This document shows positions 45,736 through 55,876 of a stretch of 64,000 nt of DNA, piece by piece. A program made the translations under genes and the position numbers. This DNA is from Cytobacillus praedii (GTDB lineage Bacteria; Bacillota; Bacilli; Bacillales; Cytobacillaceae): positions 69,805 through 133,804 of the forward strand of contig NZ_LMBX01000003.1 of the NCBI RefSeq assembly GCF_001439605.1. Direction: 5' to 3'. The notes under the pieces were generated by a model that saw only the letters and a list, made by a program, of their open reading frames with translations, did not search any database and was not told the DNA's origin. Positions within the stretch are counted from its first letter, which is position 1, and every line of letters starts with the position of its first letter.

Positions 45736-46212
45736 TTGCAGATTATATTATATTTAAGTATAGCGGTTATTGCGATTGCATTTTTGATTCTTGTTATTTA
45801 TTTATCTAAAACATTAAAATCTTTACAGGTAACATTAGATAGTGTATCGAAGACATTAGTTGGGTTGGAAAAACAACTAGATGGGGTAACAAGAGAAACA
45901 ACCGAACTTTTACATAAAACCAATGCACTTGCAGAAGATATACAGCATAAATCTGAAAACTTGAATAGTGTAGTTGTTGCGGTTAAAGATGTAGGAGATA
46001 CCGTTCGCAGTTTTAATGGTTCGATCCAAAAGGTTACTGCCTCAGTGAATAATCAATTTGAAGAAAATAAGGACAAGATTGCTGCAGTGGTTCAGTGGAG
46101 TCAGATTTTTCTTGAAATGAAAGATAAATGGAAAATGAGAAAACAAAACGAAAAGTCTATAGTGGAGGGGGAACAAGTCCTTCAGAAAAAAAGGATCAGA
46201 GGAAGAAACTAA
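45736..46212 (+). CDS. ytxG: DUF948 general stress protein YtxG
   Basis: 158 residues. One N-terminal membrane helix ([22 protein letters not shown], about 2-23) is followed by a long cytoplasmic coiled coil with regularly spaced Leu and Val ([27 protein letters not shown]). The C-terminus is basic. This is the DUF948 family, stress-induced in Bacillus with unknown mechanism. Start TTG 45736 has GGAGGTG 6 bases upstream. First gene of ytxG-ytxH-ytxJ. Confidence 0.88.
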   Translation: MQIILYLSIAVIAIAFLILVIYLSKTLKSLQVTLDSVSKTLVGLEKQLDGVTRETTELLHKTNALAEDIQHKSENLNSVVVAVKDVGDTVRSFNGSIQKVTASVNNQFEENKDKIAAVVQWSQIFLEMKDKWKMRKQNEKSIVEGEQVLQKKRIRGRN

Positions 46213-46222
46213 AGGAGGAGTA

Positions 46223-46699
46223 ATGAGTATGGGTAGTCAAGAACGAATCCAAAATGATCAAAATCAGTCGAAATCAGATGAAAGTATCAACACAAAGGAT
46301 TTTTTGATTGGCGCTTTAATCGGTGGGATCGTTGGTGCTGCAACAGCTCTTTTCCTAGCGCCTAAATCCGGTAAAGAATTAAGAAGTAATATGAATGAGC
46401 AGGCTATTGTTCTAAAAGAAAAAACTGGTCAATTCCGTGAAACTGCAGTTGCAAAGGGAACAGTATTGGCTAGTGCAGCTAAGGAAAAGACAAATGCACT
46501 TACAAATACAGTCTCCAAGCAGAGTTCAGAAATCATGAATAAGGTGAAGAGCTTAAAAGCTGGTGATGAATCTCAAGCACGTACAGAGGTAACCAGTACA
46601 GGACATATTGCTTTGCCGGCACATGACTCTGAGATTCAAAAAAGACTGGAAGAAACGAAGAGGGCTTTTGATGAAACAGAGGAAAAAGTTCGTCAATAA
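46223..46699 (+). CDS. ytxH: YtxH-like general stress protein
   Basis: 158 residues. After a polar N-terminus comes the glycine-rich hydrophobic segment FLIGALIGGIVGAATALFLAPKSGKELRSNM (family signature, about 27-57). A helical region with Ala and Lys follows. YtxH proteins are membrane-associated stress proteins without known activity. SD AAGGAGG. ATG 46229 is an alternative start. It is 10 bp after ytxG. Confidence 0.9.
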   Translation: MSMGSQERIQNDQNQSKSDESINTKDFLIGALIGGIVGAATALFLAPKSGKELRSNMNEQAIVLKEKTGQFRETAVAKGTVLASAAKEKTNALTNTVSKQSSEIMNKVKSLKAGDESQARTEVTSTGHIALPAHDSEIQKRLEETKRAFDETEEKVRQ

Positions 46700-46718
46700 T
46701 TGATTAAATTGTATTAGA

Positions 46719-46755
46719 AACGGTGAAGTGATAAAATGGCTTCACCGTTATTTCT
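46719..46755 (+). terminator. Hairpin between ytxH and ytxJ
   Basis: AACGGTGAAG (46719-46728) pairs with CTTCACCGTT (46740-46749), followed by ATTTCT. The T-run is weak, so it may attenuate or stabilise the mRNA rather than stop it fully. Confidence 0.5.
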
Positions 46756-46776
46756 AACTAGGGGGATTGGATTACA

Positions 46777-47106
46777 ATGCAAAGAATAAGTGAAAATGTA
46801 GCATTTGATAAGAAAGTAGAAGAAGGTAGTTTGTTTCTTTTCCTCAAGCATAGTTCAACTTGTCCGATCAGCCAGGCTGCTTATGAGGAATATGAAAAAT
46901 TTGTAAATGAAAATGAGAGTGTAAAGTCATTCTATCTTGTCGTACAAGAGGATCGTCCACTATCCAATCATATTGCTGAAAACTTTCAAATTAAACATGA
47001 ATCACCACAAGCGATTCTTTTTAATAATGGCAAACCGGTTTGGCATGCCTCTCATTGGAAAATTACTTATGATTCATTAGCGAAAGCATTGAAGGAAAAT
47101 GAATAA
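46777..47106 (+). CDS. ytxJ: Bacillithiol system redox-active protein YtxJ
   Basis: A 109-residue thioredoxin-fold monothiol protein. The active site TCPIS lies in KHSSTCPISQAAYEEY (about 25-40) with a single cysteine. YtxJ-type proteins are linked to reduction of S-bacillithiolated proteins. SD GGGG is weak. It is the third gene of the ytxGHJ stress operon, so the redox function would be induced together with the membrane stress proteins. A strong terminator follows. Confidence 0.93.
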   Translation: MQRISENVAFDKKVEEGSLFLFLKHSSTCPISQAAYEEYEKFVNENESVKSFYLVVQEDRPLSNHIAENFQIKHESPQAILFNNGKPVWHASHWKITYDSLAKALKENE

Positions 47107-47107
47107 G

Positions 47108-47141
47108 AAAAAAACATCCATTTTAAAATGGATGTTTTTTT
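47108..47141 (+). terminator. Terminator of ytxGHJ
   Basis: AAAAACATCCATTTT pairs with AAAATGGATGTTTTT as one continuous palindrome; the 3' side ends in seven T. Confidence 0.9.
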
Positions 47142-47252
47142 GTGCTCTAAGAAATTATTTAAGTTGATCTAGGTTCAGACCCAGCACTTACTCCTCTTTG
47201 GTGTAAGCTAATCCTTCCAGAAGGGTACAGAACGCTTTTCTGTGAGGCTTGC

Positions 47253-49442
47253 TTATGCTTGCCCGGGGAGGTCAAGGCGCTTCTTCATTTCTTCTTTCGA
47301 AGGCCAGACAATTGTAAGGTCATCACCCGCCTCTAGTCTGCTATGAAAGGTTGCCTGTTCTCCATTTCTCAATAAAACAAAATTTCCGTTCGCCTGTGCG
47401 GGCATTTCAATATCAACATGACCAAATAAGTCCTGAAAAAGAAAAGGTTCTAGCTTTCGATGCTCAATGGAAATATGGTCCCCGTCCTTGATCTGATCGT
47501 TTTCTGACAGAACCGTATTTTTTCTCCTAATGATTGATATTGGCTTGTGAAGATGGATGTTTTCCCCATTAAATGAGATGGGGATTGTATGTGATAGCAT
47601 AACTTGTTTCACTTCAGCTATTTCCTTAGTCGTTGGCATCTTTTTTTTCTCTATGATTATATGGTCCTTATGCTCATAGCTGTTATGTAGCTTAACCTCT
47701 ATTCCATTTCGATAAACCTTGCCTGAGAATGATGGAATAAATGTTTCTTTTCCGTTTATATTCACTCTGAATGGCCGAGACTCGATTATATACTCATGCA
47801 AATTTAGGGAGATAAGCAGATCTTCAATTGTCTCTGGAATTTTGCATTCAATTACATCTCGATCTTCAACAGCATCTTCAGCTGAAACGACCTTTCCGTT
47901 ACAAGTAATAATCGCTTCGATCGAATAAACTTTATCGTCTATTGTTACTTCTTTTTTGGGAATTTCATCGATTAGATCTTTTATTTGTAAATCTGCCCGC
48001 AGTCCATCCTTCCCTTTTTCAATGTGGAGCTGATCTCCATTTTCAATTTCGCTATCTAATGAACTTGCTAGTCCATTGCGCAGGATGACAGGCGCATCGC
48101 CATGACCGCCAGGAATGGTAACATTTTGACCATTTAAAGTAACAATAAGTGCTAGACCTGGCTTTCCATATAGCTTATTCATTTTTATTCCGGCAGCAAG
48201 CAAACATTCGCCAACAGTCAGTTTCTTGACTTCGAATAATCTGACAGGCTGTTCATTCACATAAACCGTTTTGTATTGCACAGGTGAGTGATGTGCGGCA
48301 ATGGCAATCCCAATTGGTGTAACAAGTTCTGGTCCTTGTGTTATATGATTAGCGATTGTTAATGAACGAATAGCATCGATTCCCCTAATTGCAACCCTGT
48401 TTTCAGGGAGATTTAGTTTCTCAGCAACTCTTTTTGGCAATTCGGGCGTGAGACTGCCACCGCCGACAAGCATAACTGCTTTAGGCGGTTTATTATTATT
48501 CAGCTCCATTATTTCATTGCAAATCGATGAAGCAAGCCGATCAAGAACAGGAGAAATTTGTGACACGAGATCTTCTTTTCTCACATCAGTCTCAAATCCT
48601 AGTATATCTGTAACTGTTATTGTATCATTCTTATATAATTCCCTTTTTGCCTCTTCTGCAAAGGGGAAATCTAAAAGTAATTGATCGCTAATTGCTTCAG
48701 TTATTTCGTCACCAGCGACAGGAACCATTCCATAAGCAATGACAGTTCCTAGGTCTGTTATGGCAATATCAGATGTCCCTGCACCGATATCAACTAATGC
48801 AACATTTAGTCGGCGCATTGAGGGAGGAATTAATACATGTATGGCTGCGATTGGTTCAAGTGTTAATGCTTCCATTTCAAGACCAGCTCTGTGAAGGGCA
48901 GATAGCAGCGATTCAACAACTACCTTTGGCAAGAATGTAGCTATAATTTCAACTGAAGCTTCTTTTCCTTGCTGATCAATTAAATTGCCAATCTCTTCTC
49001 CGTCGAGACGGTAATAAAGAACAGAGTAGCCAACACAATAATAATAAAAGCTCTGCTCGGATTCATGTTTCTCTGCGACAAAAGATTGCGCTTGCTGGAC
49101 TGCTGAAAGTTCGAGGTGGAGAATATCCTGGTTTTTAATGAGCGGTTTGCCATTTATATCGATCGTTACTTTTGAACGTTCGGTTTTTAACGCTCTCCCG
49201 GCAGCAGCTACACAAACCTTTTTCAGTGGACCATGTTTTTCCTCGAGCTTTTGTTTAATTTCAGTAATAATTTTCGATACGGATAAGACATCATGTATTT
49301 GTCCGTCAAGCATTGCACGCTCAGTATGCTCTTTAACTAGACTATCTATAACATGGTAGTGTCCATCTTGTTCTTCTAGAATAATACCGATTACAGAACG
49401 TGTGCCAATATCTAAGGCAAATAGCTTTTTATGTTCTAGCAA
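47253..49442 (-). CDS. FtsA-like ATPase with C-terminal beta-grasp-like repeats
   Basis: About 729 residues. The first ~410 are an actin/FtsA fold: phosphate-1 FALDIGTRSVIGII, an FtsA-type 1C insertion (residues about 80-200), phosphate-2 VALVDIGAGTSDIAI, adenosine motif VMLVGGGSLTPELPKRVAE. The remaining ~300 residues hold about five repeats of 55-70 residues, each with a (V/I)xxNG-type strand and an ending like ENGDQLHIE, KDGDHISIE or EAGDDLTIV, which looks like a ThiS-type beta-grasp unit. This is not the division FtsA, which lacks such a tail. Start TTG 49442 is preferred (GAAGGTG upstream); ATG 49460 has no SD. Function unknown. Confidence 0.75.
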   Translation of the reverse strand: MLEHKKLFALDIGTRSVIGIILEEQDGHYHVIDSLVKEHTERAMLDGQIHDVLSVSKIITEIKQKLEEKHGPLKKVCVAAAGRALKTERSKVTIDINGKPLIKNQDILHLELSAVQQAQSFVAEKHESEQSFYYYCVGYSVLYYRLDGEEIGNLIDQQGKEASVEIIATFLPKVVVESLLSALHRAGLEMEALTLEPIAAIHVLIPPSMRRLNVALVDIGAGTSDIAITDLGTVIAYGMVPVAGDEITEAISDQLLLDFPFAEEAKRELYKNDTITVTDILGFETDVRKEDLVSQISPVLDRLASSICNEIMELNNNKPPKAVMLVGGGSLTPELPKRVAEKLNLPENRVAIRGIDAIRSLTIANHITQGPELVTPIGIAIAAHHSPVQYKTVYVNEQPVRLFEVKKLTVGECLLAAGIKMNKLYGKPGLALIVTLNGQNVTIPGGHGDAPVILRNGLASSLDSEIENGDQLHIEKGKDGLRADLQIKDLIDEIPKKEVTIDDKVYSIEAIITCNGKVVSAEDAVEDRDVIECKIPETIEDLLISLNLHEYIIESRPFRVNINGKETFIPSFSGKVYRNGIEVKLHNSYEHKDHIIIEKKKMPTTKEIAEVKQVMLSHTIPISFNGENIHLHKPISIIRRKNTVLSENDQIKDGDHISIEHRKLEPFLFQDLFGHVDIEMPAQANGNFVLLRNGEQATFHSRLEAGDDLTIVWPSKEEMKKRLDLPGQA

Positions 49443-49590
49443 AGGAAACACCTTCTTCATAGTTCATTAGTCACTTTATCGCTTAAAAGCGTTTAATTAA
49501 TAAAGAAAATATTAGTGACATACTCAGATAATTCATATATAATAACTCTAATTATTTAAAATGTAACACATAATATCGGGTCGATAAAGA

Positions 49591-49744
49591 AGAAAAGCGC
49601 AAGTGCCTTATTCGTCGCTGTACAAACTGGAAGGGGATCTTCCTTTCGATAAAGGTAACATGGTGAGCGTGAGCAAACTAATGTTTGGCTTTAGCGCAGG
49701 GCGAAGACCTGAAGTCTGATAGGCGATAGGCTCTAACGCTAGAC
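49591..49744 (+). repeat. Dispersed intergenic element, copy B
   Basis: It begins AGAAAAGCGCAAGTGCCTTA and ends GGCGATAGGCTCTAACGCTAGAC. About 154 bp, lying in the 345-bp spacer before aroA. It shares both ends with copies at 17515-17589 and 53876-54026. No transposase or coding frame is inside. Confidence 0.65.
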
Positions 49745-49805
49745 AATATCAGAGGAACACTCTTTTTCTGACTCAACATTTAAAAATGGAAAGGAAGGGA
49801 TTGTA

Positions 49806-50879
49806 ATGAGTAAGGAACTTGATCAGCTACGTAATCGTGTCGATGAACTAAACCTACAGCTTTTATCACTAATTAATGAAAGAGCTAAGCTTGTTCAGGA
49901 AATTGGAAAGGCGAAGGAAACACAGGGGGTTTATCGTTATGATCCTGTCCGTGAGAGAAAAATGCTTGATCAGATTAAGGAACATAATGATGGGCCATTT
50001 GAAAACTCGACCATTGAGCATGTGTTTAAAGAAATTTTCAAAGCTGGCTTAGAGCTTCAGGAAGATGATCATCGCAAGGCTCTATTAGTTTCTAGGAAAA
50101 AGAAACCGGAAAACACAATTGTTGAACTTAAAGGAGAAAGAATAGGGGATGGGAAGCCGCATTTAGTTTTTGGGCCATGTGCGGTGGAATCCTATGAGCA
50201 AGTAGCGACTGTTGCTGATGCTGTAAGAGGAAAAGGGCTTAAGCTGCTGCGTGGAGGGGCCTTTAAACCAAGGACTTCTCCTTATGATTTTCAAGGTCTT
50301 GGCTTAGAAGGACTAAAAATCTTGAAAAGAATAGGCGATGAATTTGATCTTGCTGTTATTAGTGAAATTGTCAGCCCAGCTGATATTGAAGTAGCAGTGG
50401 ACTATCTTGACGTCATTCAAATTGGCGCAAGAAATATGCAAAACTTTGAACTGTTGAAGGCAGCCGGAGCAGTAAATAAACCAATCCTTTTAAAACGAGG
50501 AATTTCGGCAACAATTGAAGAATTCATAAATGCAGCTGAGTATATTATGGCTCAAGGTAACGGGCAAATTATTCTATGTGAACGTGGAATACGGACGTAT
50601 GAACGAGCAACAAGAAATACGCTTGATATTTCCGCTGTTCCAATTTTGAAGCAAGAAACCCATTTACCAGTATTAGTTGATGTTACACATTCGACTGGAA
50701 GACGTGACTTGCTTCTCCCAGCAGCTAAGGCAGCTCTTGCGATTGGTGCTGACGGGGTAATGGCTGAAGTTCACCCAGATCCAGCTGTTGCGTTATCAGA
50801 TAATGCACAGCAAATGGATTTAAAGCAATTTGATGAATTTATGAACGAACTACGATCATTTGCATTTGCCAGAGTTTAA
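49806..50879 (+). CDS. aroA: Bifunctional chorismate mutase / DAHP synthase
   Basis: 357 residues. An N-terminal AroQ-type chorismate mutase domain (about 1-88: [34 protein letters not shown], then [10 protein letters not shown]) is fused to a KDO8P-like DAHP synthase (about 105-357) with [37 protein letters not shown] and [15 protein letters not shown]. It catalyses the first step of the shikimate pathway. The mutase domain usually serves as the sensor for feedback inhibition by prephenate or chorismate. SD AAGGAAGGG. Its terminator separates it from ccpA. Confidence 0.95.
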   Translation: MSKELDQLRNRVDELNLQLLSLINERAKLVQEIGKAKETQGVYRYDPVRERKMLDQIKEHNDGPFENSTIEHVFKEIFKAGLELQEDDHRKALLVSRKKKPENTIVELKGERIGDGKPHLVFGPCAVESYEQVATVADAVRGKGLKLLRGGAFKPRTSPYDFQGLGLEGLKILKRIGDEFDLAVISEIVSPADIEVAVDYLDVIQIGARNMQNFELLKAAGAVNKPILLKRGISATIEEFINAAEYIMAQGNGQIILCERGIRTYERATRNTLDISAVPILKQETHLPVLVDVTHSTGRRDLLLPAAKAALAIGADGVMAEVHPDPAVALSDNAQQMDLKQFDEFMNELRSFAFARV

Positions 50880-50885
50880 ATATTG

Positions 50886-50916
50886 AAAGCCTTCTGCATC
50901 GTGTAGAAGGCTTTTT
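50886..50916 (+). terminator. Terminator of aroA
   Basis: AAAGCCTTCT (50886-50895) pairs with AGAAGGCTTT (50905-50914), then TT. Confidence 0.9.
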
Positions 50917-51217
50917 CTATTGAGAATAAGAAATATAATATGTTTCGAATTGGAAAACGGACTAGTGCAAGCGGCTACAGCCAGATTCAAAGATCCTCCA
51001 ATACGGGAATGTTCATGGGGCGTACGCTTTTCTTATTATGTATTTTTTATAAAAAAACAAGTCTTTACATTGCGGCTTGTCAATTACTGTCGTATGATTG
51101 AATACATAATTATACATATATTTTTAATCAGATTCGAAGAGAATGACTAGGCTGCTGCAGCTTGCAGTAAACTATGATAAACCATATGGATCGTTATTAG
51201 AATAAGGAGTGGGAAAT
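50917..51217. other. Spacer upstream of ccpA
   Basis: 300 bp. An open frame of 76 codons starts at 50920, but it lacks a ribosome binding site and its product resembles nothing. On the minus strand AAAAGCGTACGCCCC (ending near 51031) recalls the start of the dispersed element, so a decayed copy may lie at about 50955-51031. The ccpA promoter could not be fixed. Confidence 0.35.
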
Positions 51218-52216
51218 ATGAATGTAACAATATATGATGTGGCAAGAGAAGCCAATGTATCCATGGCAACGGTTTCAAGGGTTGTTAATGGAAATCCTAA
51301 TGTGAAGCCAGCAACCCGAAAGAAAGTATTAGAGGTAATTGAAAACCTAGGCTATCGTCCAAATGCTGTTGCCCGCGGTCTTGCTAGTAAAAAAACAACA
51401 ACTGTTGGCGTAATTATTCCTGATATATCTAGTACATTTTTTGCTGAGCTAGCCAGAGGAATTGAAGATATCGCGACGATGTACAAATATAATATTATTC
51501 TTAGCAATTCAGATCAAAACTTGGATAAAGAACTGCGTTTATTAAACACAATGCTTGGAAAACAAGTGGATGGAATTGTATTTATGGGAGGAAATATTAC
51601 ATCAGAACTAGTTGAGGAATTTGAAAAATCTCCAGTACCGATCGTACTTGCTGGTTCTATTGAAGAAAGCGAGAAAATCCCGTCAGTAAATATTGACTAT
51701 GAACAAGCAGTATATGATGCGATTCATTCGTTTATCGAAAAGGGTCATAAGGAAATAGCGATTGCAATTGGACCTTTAGCAGAGCCAATTAACCGGGATA
51801 AAAAATTGGCAGGATACAAACGAGCACTTGATGAAGCAGGAATTAAATACAAAGAAGACTTTGTCGTAGAAGGGGATTATACTTATGATTCCGGGATAGA
51901 AGTATTTGAAAAGCTACTGGAACAAAATACAAAGCCAACTGCGATCTTTTCAGGATCAGATGAAATGGCCATAGGAGTTGTTCATGGTGCAGAGGATAGA
52001 GGTTTCAAAATTCCCGATGACTTCGAAGTGATTAGTTCGGATAATACTCGTTTATCATTAATGGTAAGGCCACAGCTCACTACTGTTGTGCAGCCTTTAT
52101 ATGATATTGGTGCAGTTGCAATGAGACTCCTTACAAAATTAATGAATAAAGAAGAAATCTCCGATCATATTATTGTTCTTCCTCATCGAATCGAACAACG
52201 AAACTCAACTAAATAA
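51218..52216 (+). CDS. ccpA: Catabolite control protein A
   Basis: A 332-residue LacI/GalR regulator. The N-terminal helix-turn-helix ([22 protein letters not shown]) and hinge helix ([21 protein letters not shown]) are those of CcpA. The effector core has [12 protein letters not shown] and the HPr-contact region in the N-subdomain. With HPr-Ser46-P it binds cre sites to control carbon metabolism. ATG 51218 is used because AAGGAG lies upstream; GTG 51209 overlaps it. It is followed by motPS as in B. subtilis. Two cre-like sites are seen in this window, at 1675 and 56569. Confidence 0.95.
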   Translation: MNVTIYDVAREANVSMATVSRVVNGNPNVKPATRKKVLEVIENLGYRPNAVARGLASKKTTTVGVIIPDISSTFFAELARGIEDIATMYKYNIILSNSDQNLDKELRLLNTMLGKQVDGIVFMGGNITSELVEEFEKSPVPIVLAGSIEESEKIPSVNIDYEQAVYDAIHSFIEKGHKEIAIAIGPLAEPINRDKKLAGYKRALDEAGIKYKEDFVVEGDYTYDSGIEVFEKLLEQNTKPTAIFSGSDEMAIGVVHGAEDRGFKIPDDFEVISSDNTRLSLMVRPQLTTVVQPLYDIGAVAMRLLTKLMNKEEISDHIIVLPHRIEQRNSTK

Positions 52217-52262
52217 TAGAAAAACAGATAAAACATATTTTTAAATGATCGGGAGAGGGAAT

Positions 52263-53081
52263 ATGAAAAGGTTTGATGCGTTAACACCCATTGGATTACT
52301 CGTTGGTTTTGGAATGCTTATTTTTGGAGTTATCACAAACGGAGGGATTAGTGGATTTCTTTCGTTTGTTGATCCTGCCTCTATGTTAATAGTTGTTGGC
52401 GGTCTTCTCGCTGGATTGCTTGTAAGCTTCCCGCTAAAAGATATGAAGCATATGTTCACAGTGATTAGGCATGGATTTTCACATAATGAGCAAAATTTAA
52501 GCGGCTTAATTAAGACATTTGTTCATCTATCTGACCGTGCACGACGAGAAGGATTATTATCGTTAGAAACACAATTGGATGGGATTGATGATCCTTTCAT
52601 ACGAAAGGGCATATTACTTGCAGTTGATGGAATTGAGCCAGATGTGATTAACGATATTATGAATGCAGAAATAGTAGCAATGGAAGAAAGGCATAGAAAG
52701 GGCAGAAGTATTCTAGAAAAGGCTGGAGAATATGCTCCGGCATGGGGGATGATCGGTACCCTGATCGGATTAGTTCTTATGTTAAAAAGTCTGAATGATC
52801 CATCCTCTTTAGGTCCTAATATGGCAATAGCTTTATTAACTACCTTATATGGAACGCTGTTAGCCAATTTATTTTTCCTGCCGTTAGCTTCAAAGCTTGC
52901 CCTAAAGACAGAACAAGAAGTGTTTTTTAAGCAAATCATTATTGAGGGTGTTATCGGTGTGCAATCTGGTCAGAACCCGAAACTATTAGAGGAGAAATTA
53001 AGTGCTTTTCTATCCTCTAAAGAGCGAAAAGAAGCGATTCATGTGATGAATTCAGGGGAGGCTCTGGATGATGAAGCTTAA
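52263..53081 (+). CDS. motP: Flagellar stator protein MotP (Na+-type)
   Basis: A 272-residue MotA/MotP family membrane protein with four helices (about 6-28, 34-54, 155-178, 185-207). The cytoplasmic loop holds the charged residues that contact the rotor. Conserved prolines are in the helix 3 region ([22 protein letters not shown]). MotPS stators use Na+ and work in flagellar rotation at alkaline or saline conditions; MotP rather than MotA is chosen from the ccpA-motPS synteny. SD GGGAGAGGG; ATG 52263. It overlaps motS by 14 bp. Confidence 0.92.
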   Translation: MKRFDALTPIGLLVGFGMLIFGVITNGGISGFLSFVDPASMLIVVGGLLAGLLVSFPLKDMKHMFTVIRHGFSHNEQNLSGLIKTFVHLSDRARREGLLSLETQLDGIDDPFIRKGILLAVDGIEPDVINDIMNAEIVAMEERHRKGRSILEKAGEYAPAWGMIGTLIGLVLMLKSLNDPSSLGPNMAIALLTTLYGTLLANLFFLPLASKLALKTEQEVFFKQIIIEGVIGVQSGQNPKLLEEKLSAFLSSKERKEAIHVMNSGEALDDEA

Positions 53082-53814
53082 GAGAAGACCGGCCGGGCAA
53101 GCGAAAGGAGCCCCTGGATGGATGGTCACATTCTCTGATCTGGTTACACTTATATTAGTTTTTTTTATTTTACTATTTTCAATGTCCCAAATTGATATGA
53201 TTAAATTTAAAGCAATAACGGAATCATTTCAGGAGCATTTTTTTGATTTCTATCCTTCAATGGTCCCGTTAGATAACCCTGCTGTGGGAGAGACGGATTC
53301 GCCTGAGAAAGATAGTGGGAATGATATGTCTGAGGAATCCTTACAGAATTTATTAACCGAAGTACAAAGTTTCTTAGACAAAAATGGCTTAGATGATGTA
53401 ATAATTGCCAATCGGACGGAACGTGGAGTCGTTCTTGTACTGCAAGAGCAGGTTCTATTTGATCCAGGGCAAGCGACCCTTCTGGGGGATTCACATGCCT
53501 TTTTAAATAAAGTAGGCGAGCTTTTGGTGAAACTGCCTAATTTAGTTAAGGTGGAAGGACATACAGATGATATTCCAATGAGTTCCTTTAGATACCCATC
53601 CAATTGGGAGCTTTCAGCTGCAAGGGCTAGCAGTGTAATAAATTATCTGATGGCTAATCACCAGCTTGACAGCCGAAGGTTTATCGCAGTAGGTTATGCA
53701 GATACAAGACCAATTGTATCCAACGATAGCCCGGAGAATCGTCAGAAAAACCGCCGGGTAGAAATTATTATTTCAGATCCAAAATATAGTGAAGATGATC
53801 TAGTTTCAAAATAA
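53068..53814 (+). CDS. motS: Flagellar stator protein MotS (Na+-type)
   Basis: A 248-residue MotB/MotS family protein. After a basic N-terminus a single helix ([24 protein letters not shown], about 17-40) carries the essential ion-binding aspartate in FSDLV. A periplasmic plug and linker lead to the OmpA-like peptidoglycan-binding domain ([31 protein letters not shown]). With MotP it forms the Na+-driven stator. The start overlaps the end of motP; GGGGAGG is 6 bases upstream. Confidence 0.93.
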   Translation: MMKLKRRPAGQAKGAPGWMVTFSDLVTLILVFFILLFSMSQIDMIKFKAITESFQEHFFDFYPSMVPLDNPAVGETDSPEKDSGNDMSEESLQNLLTEVQSFLDKNGLDDVIIANRTERGVVLVLQEQVLFDPGQATLLGDSHAFLNKVGELLVKLPNLVKVEGHTDDIPMSSFRYPSNWELSAARASSVINYLMANHQLDSRRFIAVGYADTRPIVSNDSPENRQKNRRVEIIISDPKYSEDDLVSK

Positions 53815-53840
53815 AAAGGACCCATTCGGTCCTTTTTATT
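53813..53840 (+). terminator. Terminator of ccpA-motPS
   Basis: AAAAAGGACC (53813-53822) pairs with GGTCCTTTTT (53828-53837) over CATTC. Confidence 0.9.
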
Positions 53841-53875
53841 ATTATTAGAAAATACACCTGAGGAAACAGAGAATT

Positions 53876-54026
53876 GCCTTGTATAAGCGTCCTATCGCCT
53901 ACCAAACATCTGGTCCACTCCAAGCGATAAGTCAATATCTATTCGCTTCTCACTTGGTGTCTCCTTCATTGAAAGAACCGTCCCTTCTGCGATTGTAGGT
54001 GATGATCAAGGTGCTTTCGCTTTTCT
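53876..54026 (-). repeat. Dispersed intergenic element, copy C
   Basis: On the minus strand it begins AGAAAAGCGAAAGCACCTTG and ends with GGCGATAGGACGCTTATAC. Its ends match copy B at 49591, in opposite orientation. It abuts the acuC stop codon and fills the space between motS and acuC. Confidence 0.6.
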
Positions 54027-55198
54027 TATATTGATTCAGTTTTTTTCTGATTCCTAATTGGGTACAGTGCTTTTTCTAATGTTTGCTTATTTTTTTCGGT
54101 TATTTCTAATTTACGTGGGATTGGCTTGTACATATCTTCCGGATCATCCCACTTAACAGGCAGCGGGATTGGTGCTTGATCCTTCCATCTATTGGTCCAT
54201 CCGGACGGCAAACTGCCATAACAATTTGAGTTTTCAGTCATTTCCAGCCAGATTAATGCCCAAGCTCGGGGAACAACACGCCAGATGTCATAGCCGCCGC
54301 CTCCAACAGCTATCCATTTTCCATCGCAATACTGATGGGCAATTTCGTGTGCGAGTTTTGGAATTTCACGATAAATGTTCATAGTTGCTGATAAATGAGT
54401 AAGGGGATCATGAAAATGTGAGTCAGCACCGTTTTGAGTAAGGATGACATCGGGTTTGAAAAATTCAGCTACCTCTCTAATGGATGTGCGATATACATCA
54501 AGCCAAGATTCATCTTCAGTAAACGCATCAAGCGGAATATTAAAAGAATATCCGTATCCGTTTCCCTGACCTCTTTCATTTACATTTCCGGTCCCTGGAA
54601 ATAAATATCTGCCCGTTTCATGAATGGAAAGTGTACAAACATTCGGGTCATCATAAAAGGACCACTGCACACCATCTCCATGATGGGCATCTGTATCAAT
54701 ATAGAGTACTCTTGCTTTATATTTTTCTTGAATATACTTAATAGCAACTGAACTGTCATTGTACACACAAAAGCCGGATGCCTTCCCCCGGAAACCATGG
54801 TGTAATCCCCCGCCTAAATGAAGGGCATGTCTGGCTTTTCCGCTCATGACCAAGTCAACCGCTGTTAGTGTTCCTCCTACGAGTAATGAACTCGCTTCAT
54901 GCATATTTTGAAAGATCGGAACATCCTCTGTGCCAAGTCCATAATTATCTGCTTGTTCAGCAGACAGCTGGCCGATTCCCGCGAGCTTGACTGCATGAAT
55001 ATATCTAGGGTCATGAATTAATTGCAGCTCATCGTCTGACGCAGGACGCGGAGGAATGAGCTGATCATCCCGAATCGCCTGCAAATCTTGAAGTAATTCA
55101 AGTGTTAATTTGATTCTTATTTGATTAAAGGGATGATTTGTATTGAATTTGTAGCTCAGCAAATCCTCTGAATAAATGAAAACTGAATCCTTCATCAT
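54026..55198 (-). CDS. acuC: Histone-deacetylase-family protein AcuC
   Basis: A 390-residue zinc-dependent deacetylase. Active-site stretches: [18 protein letters not shown] (tandem His region), [17 protein letters not shown] (zinc ligands Asp and His) and [18 protein letters not shown] (ligand Asp). In B. subtilis AcuC removes the acetyl group put on AcsA by AcuA, reactivating acetyl-CoA synthetase. Start ATG 55198 is used because GGGATG lies upstream and the family begins MKDSVFIYS. It overlaps the acuB stop (ATGATGA). Last gene of the acuABC operon. Confidence 0.93.
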   Translation of the reverse strand: MMKDSVFIYSEDLLSYKFNTNHPFNQIRIKLTLELLQDLQAIRDDQLIPPRPASDDELQLIHDPRYIHAVKLAGIGQLSAEQADNYGLGTEDVPIFQNMHEASSLLVGGTLTAVDLVMSGKARHALHLGGGLHHGFRGKASGFCVYNDSSVAIKYIQEKYKARVLYIDTDAHHGDGVQWSFYDDPNVCTLSIHETGRYLFPGTGNVNERGQGNGYGYSFNIPLDAFTEDESWLDVYRTSIREVAEFFKPDVILTQNGADSHFHDPLTHLSATMNIYREIPKLAHEIAHQYCDGKWIAVGGGGYDIWRVVPRAWALIWLEMTENSNCYGSLPSGWTNRWKDQAPIPLPVKWDDPEDMYKPIPRKLEITEKNKQTLEKALYPIRNQKKTESI

Positions 55199-55842
55199 GA
55201 TGACATCCCTGGATAATTGGGCCATAGAACTTGAAGACCAGCATTTTTTAAATCCTCTATTAATGAAAGAGGGTTCATCGTTTGAAGCCTTATGACAATA
55301 ATTTTATATTTTTCATCACTTTTATCAGGATAGACGAGGACACTTTGAATATTCGCATTTTTATTTCTAATTACAGATGAAATTTCATGGAGCATTCCTG
55401 TTTTGTTTGGAACTCTTACCTCAATTTGAGAGCCTGGCTGGTGTGCACCAGTTAATTCAACTAACGTTCGAAGCAAATCTGTTTCTGTTACTATCCCAAT
55501 TAATTTTTTATTGTTTACAATAGGCAGGCAGCCAATCCGATGCTCATATAAAATAGCGGAGATTTCTTCAACAAAGTCAAGCGGATGCCCTGTAATTACA
55601 TCTGTTTTCATAATCATTTTCAGTGGGTTTTGTAATCCGGCTTTAAACTTCTCCGTATCAAATATGGACGGTGTTGCATCACGGATATCTCTATCTGTGA
55701 CTAGGCCAACTAAATGCTGTTCGATATTTACTATAGGAAGATGACGAATTTTCTTTTCACCCATTAATCGAATAGCATCTGCTATACTATCATTCTCAAA
55801 TAATGTAATAACGTTCTTCTTCATAATTTCTTCAACAATCAC
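55195..55842 (-). CDS. acuB: CBS-ACT domain protein AcuB
   Basis: 215 residues. Two CBS domains (about 4-60 and 75-130: [51 protein letters not shown]) are followed by an ACT domain (about 140-210: [33 protein letters not shown]). CBS pairs bind adenosyl nucleotides, so it may sense energy state for the Acu system; its exact role is unknown. Start GTG 55842 follows GGAGGGG by 6 bases. Middle gene of acuABC, coupled with acuC. Confidence 0.92.
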   Translation of the reverse strand: MIVEEIMKKNVITLFENDSIADAIRLMGEKKIRHLPIVNIEQHLVGLVTDRDIRDATPSIFDTEKFKAGLQNPLKMIMKTDVITGHPLDFVEEISAILYEHRIGCLPIVNNKKLIGIVTETDLLRTLVELTGAHQPGSQIEVRVPNKTGMLHEISSVIRNKNANIQSVLVYPDKSDEKYKIIVIRLQTMNPLSLIEDLKNAGLQVLWPNYPGMSS

Positions 55843-55876
55843 TTACGACCCCTCCATTCTAAAAATGATGGCAATT

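Noticed and set aside
47150-47252. Possible dispersed element copy between ytxJ and the FtsA-like gene
   Set aside because: It shares only GAAAAGCG with the element and lacks the second end; a small hairpin there has no T-run.
50920-51150. A 76-codon frame upstream of ccpA
   Set aside because: No ribosome binding site, its amino acid pattern is not protein-like, and it overlaps a possible repeat remnant.
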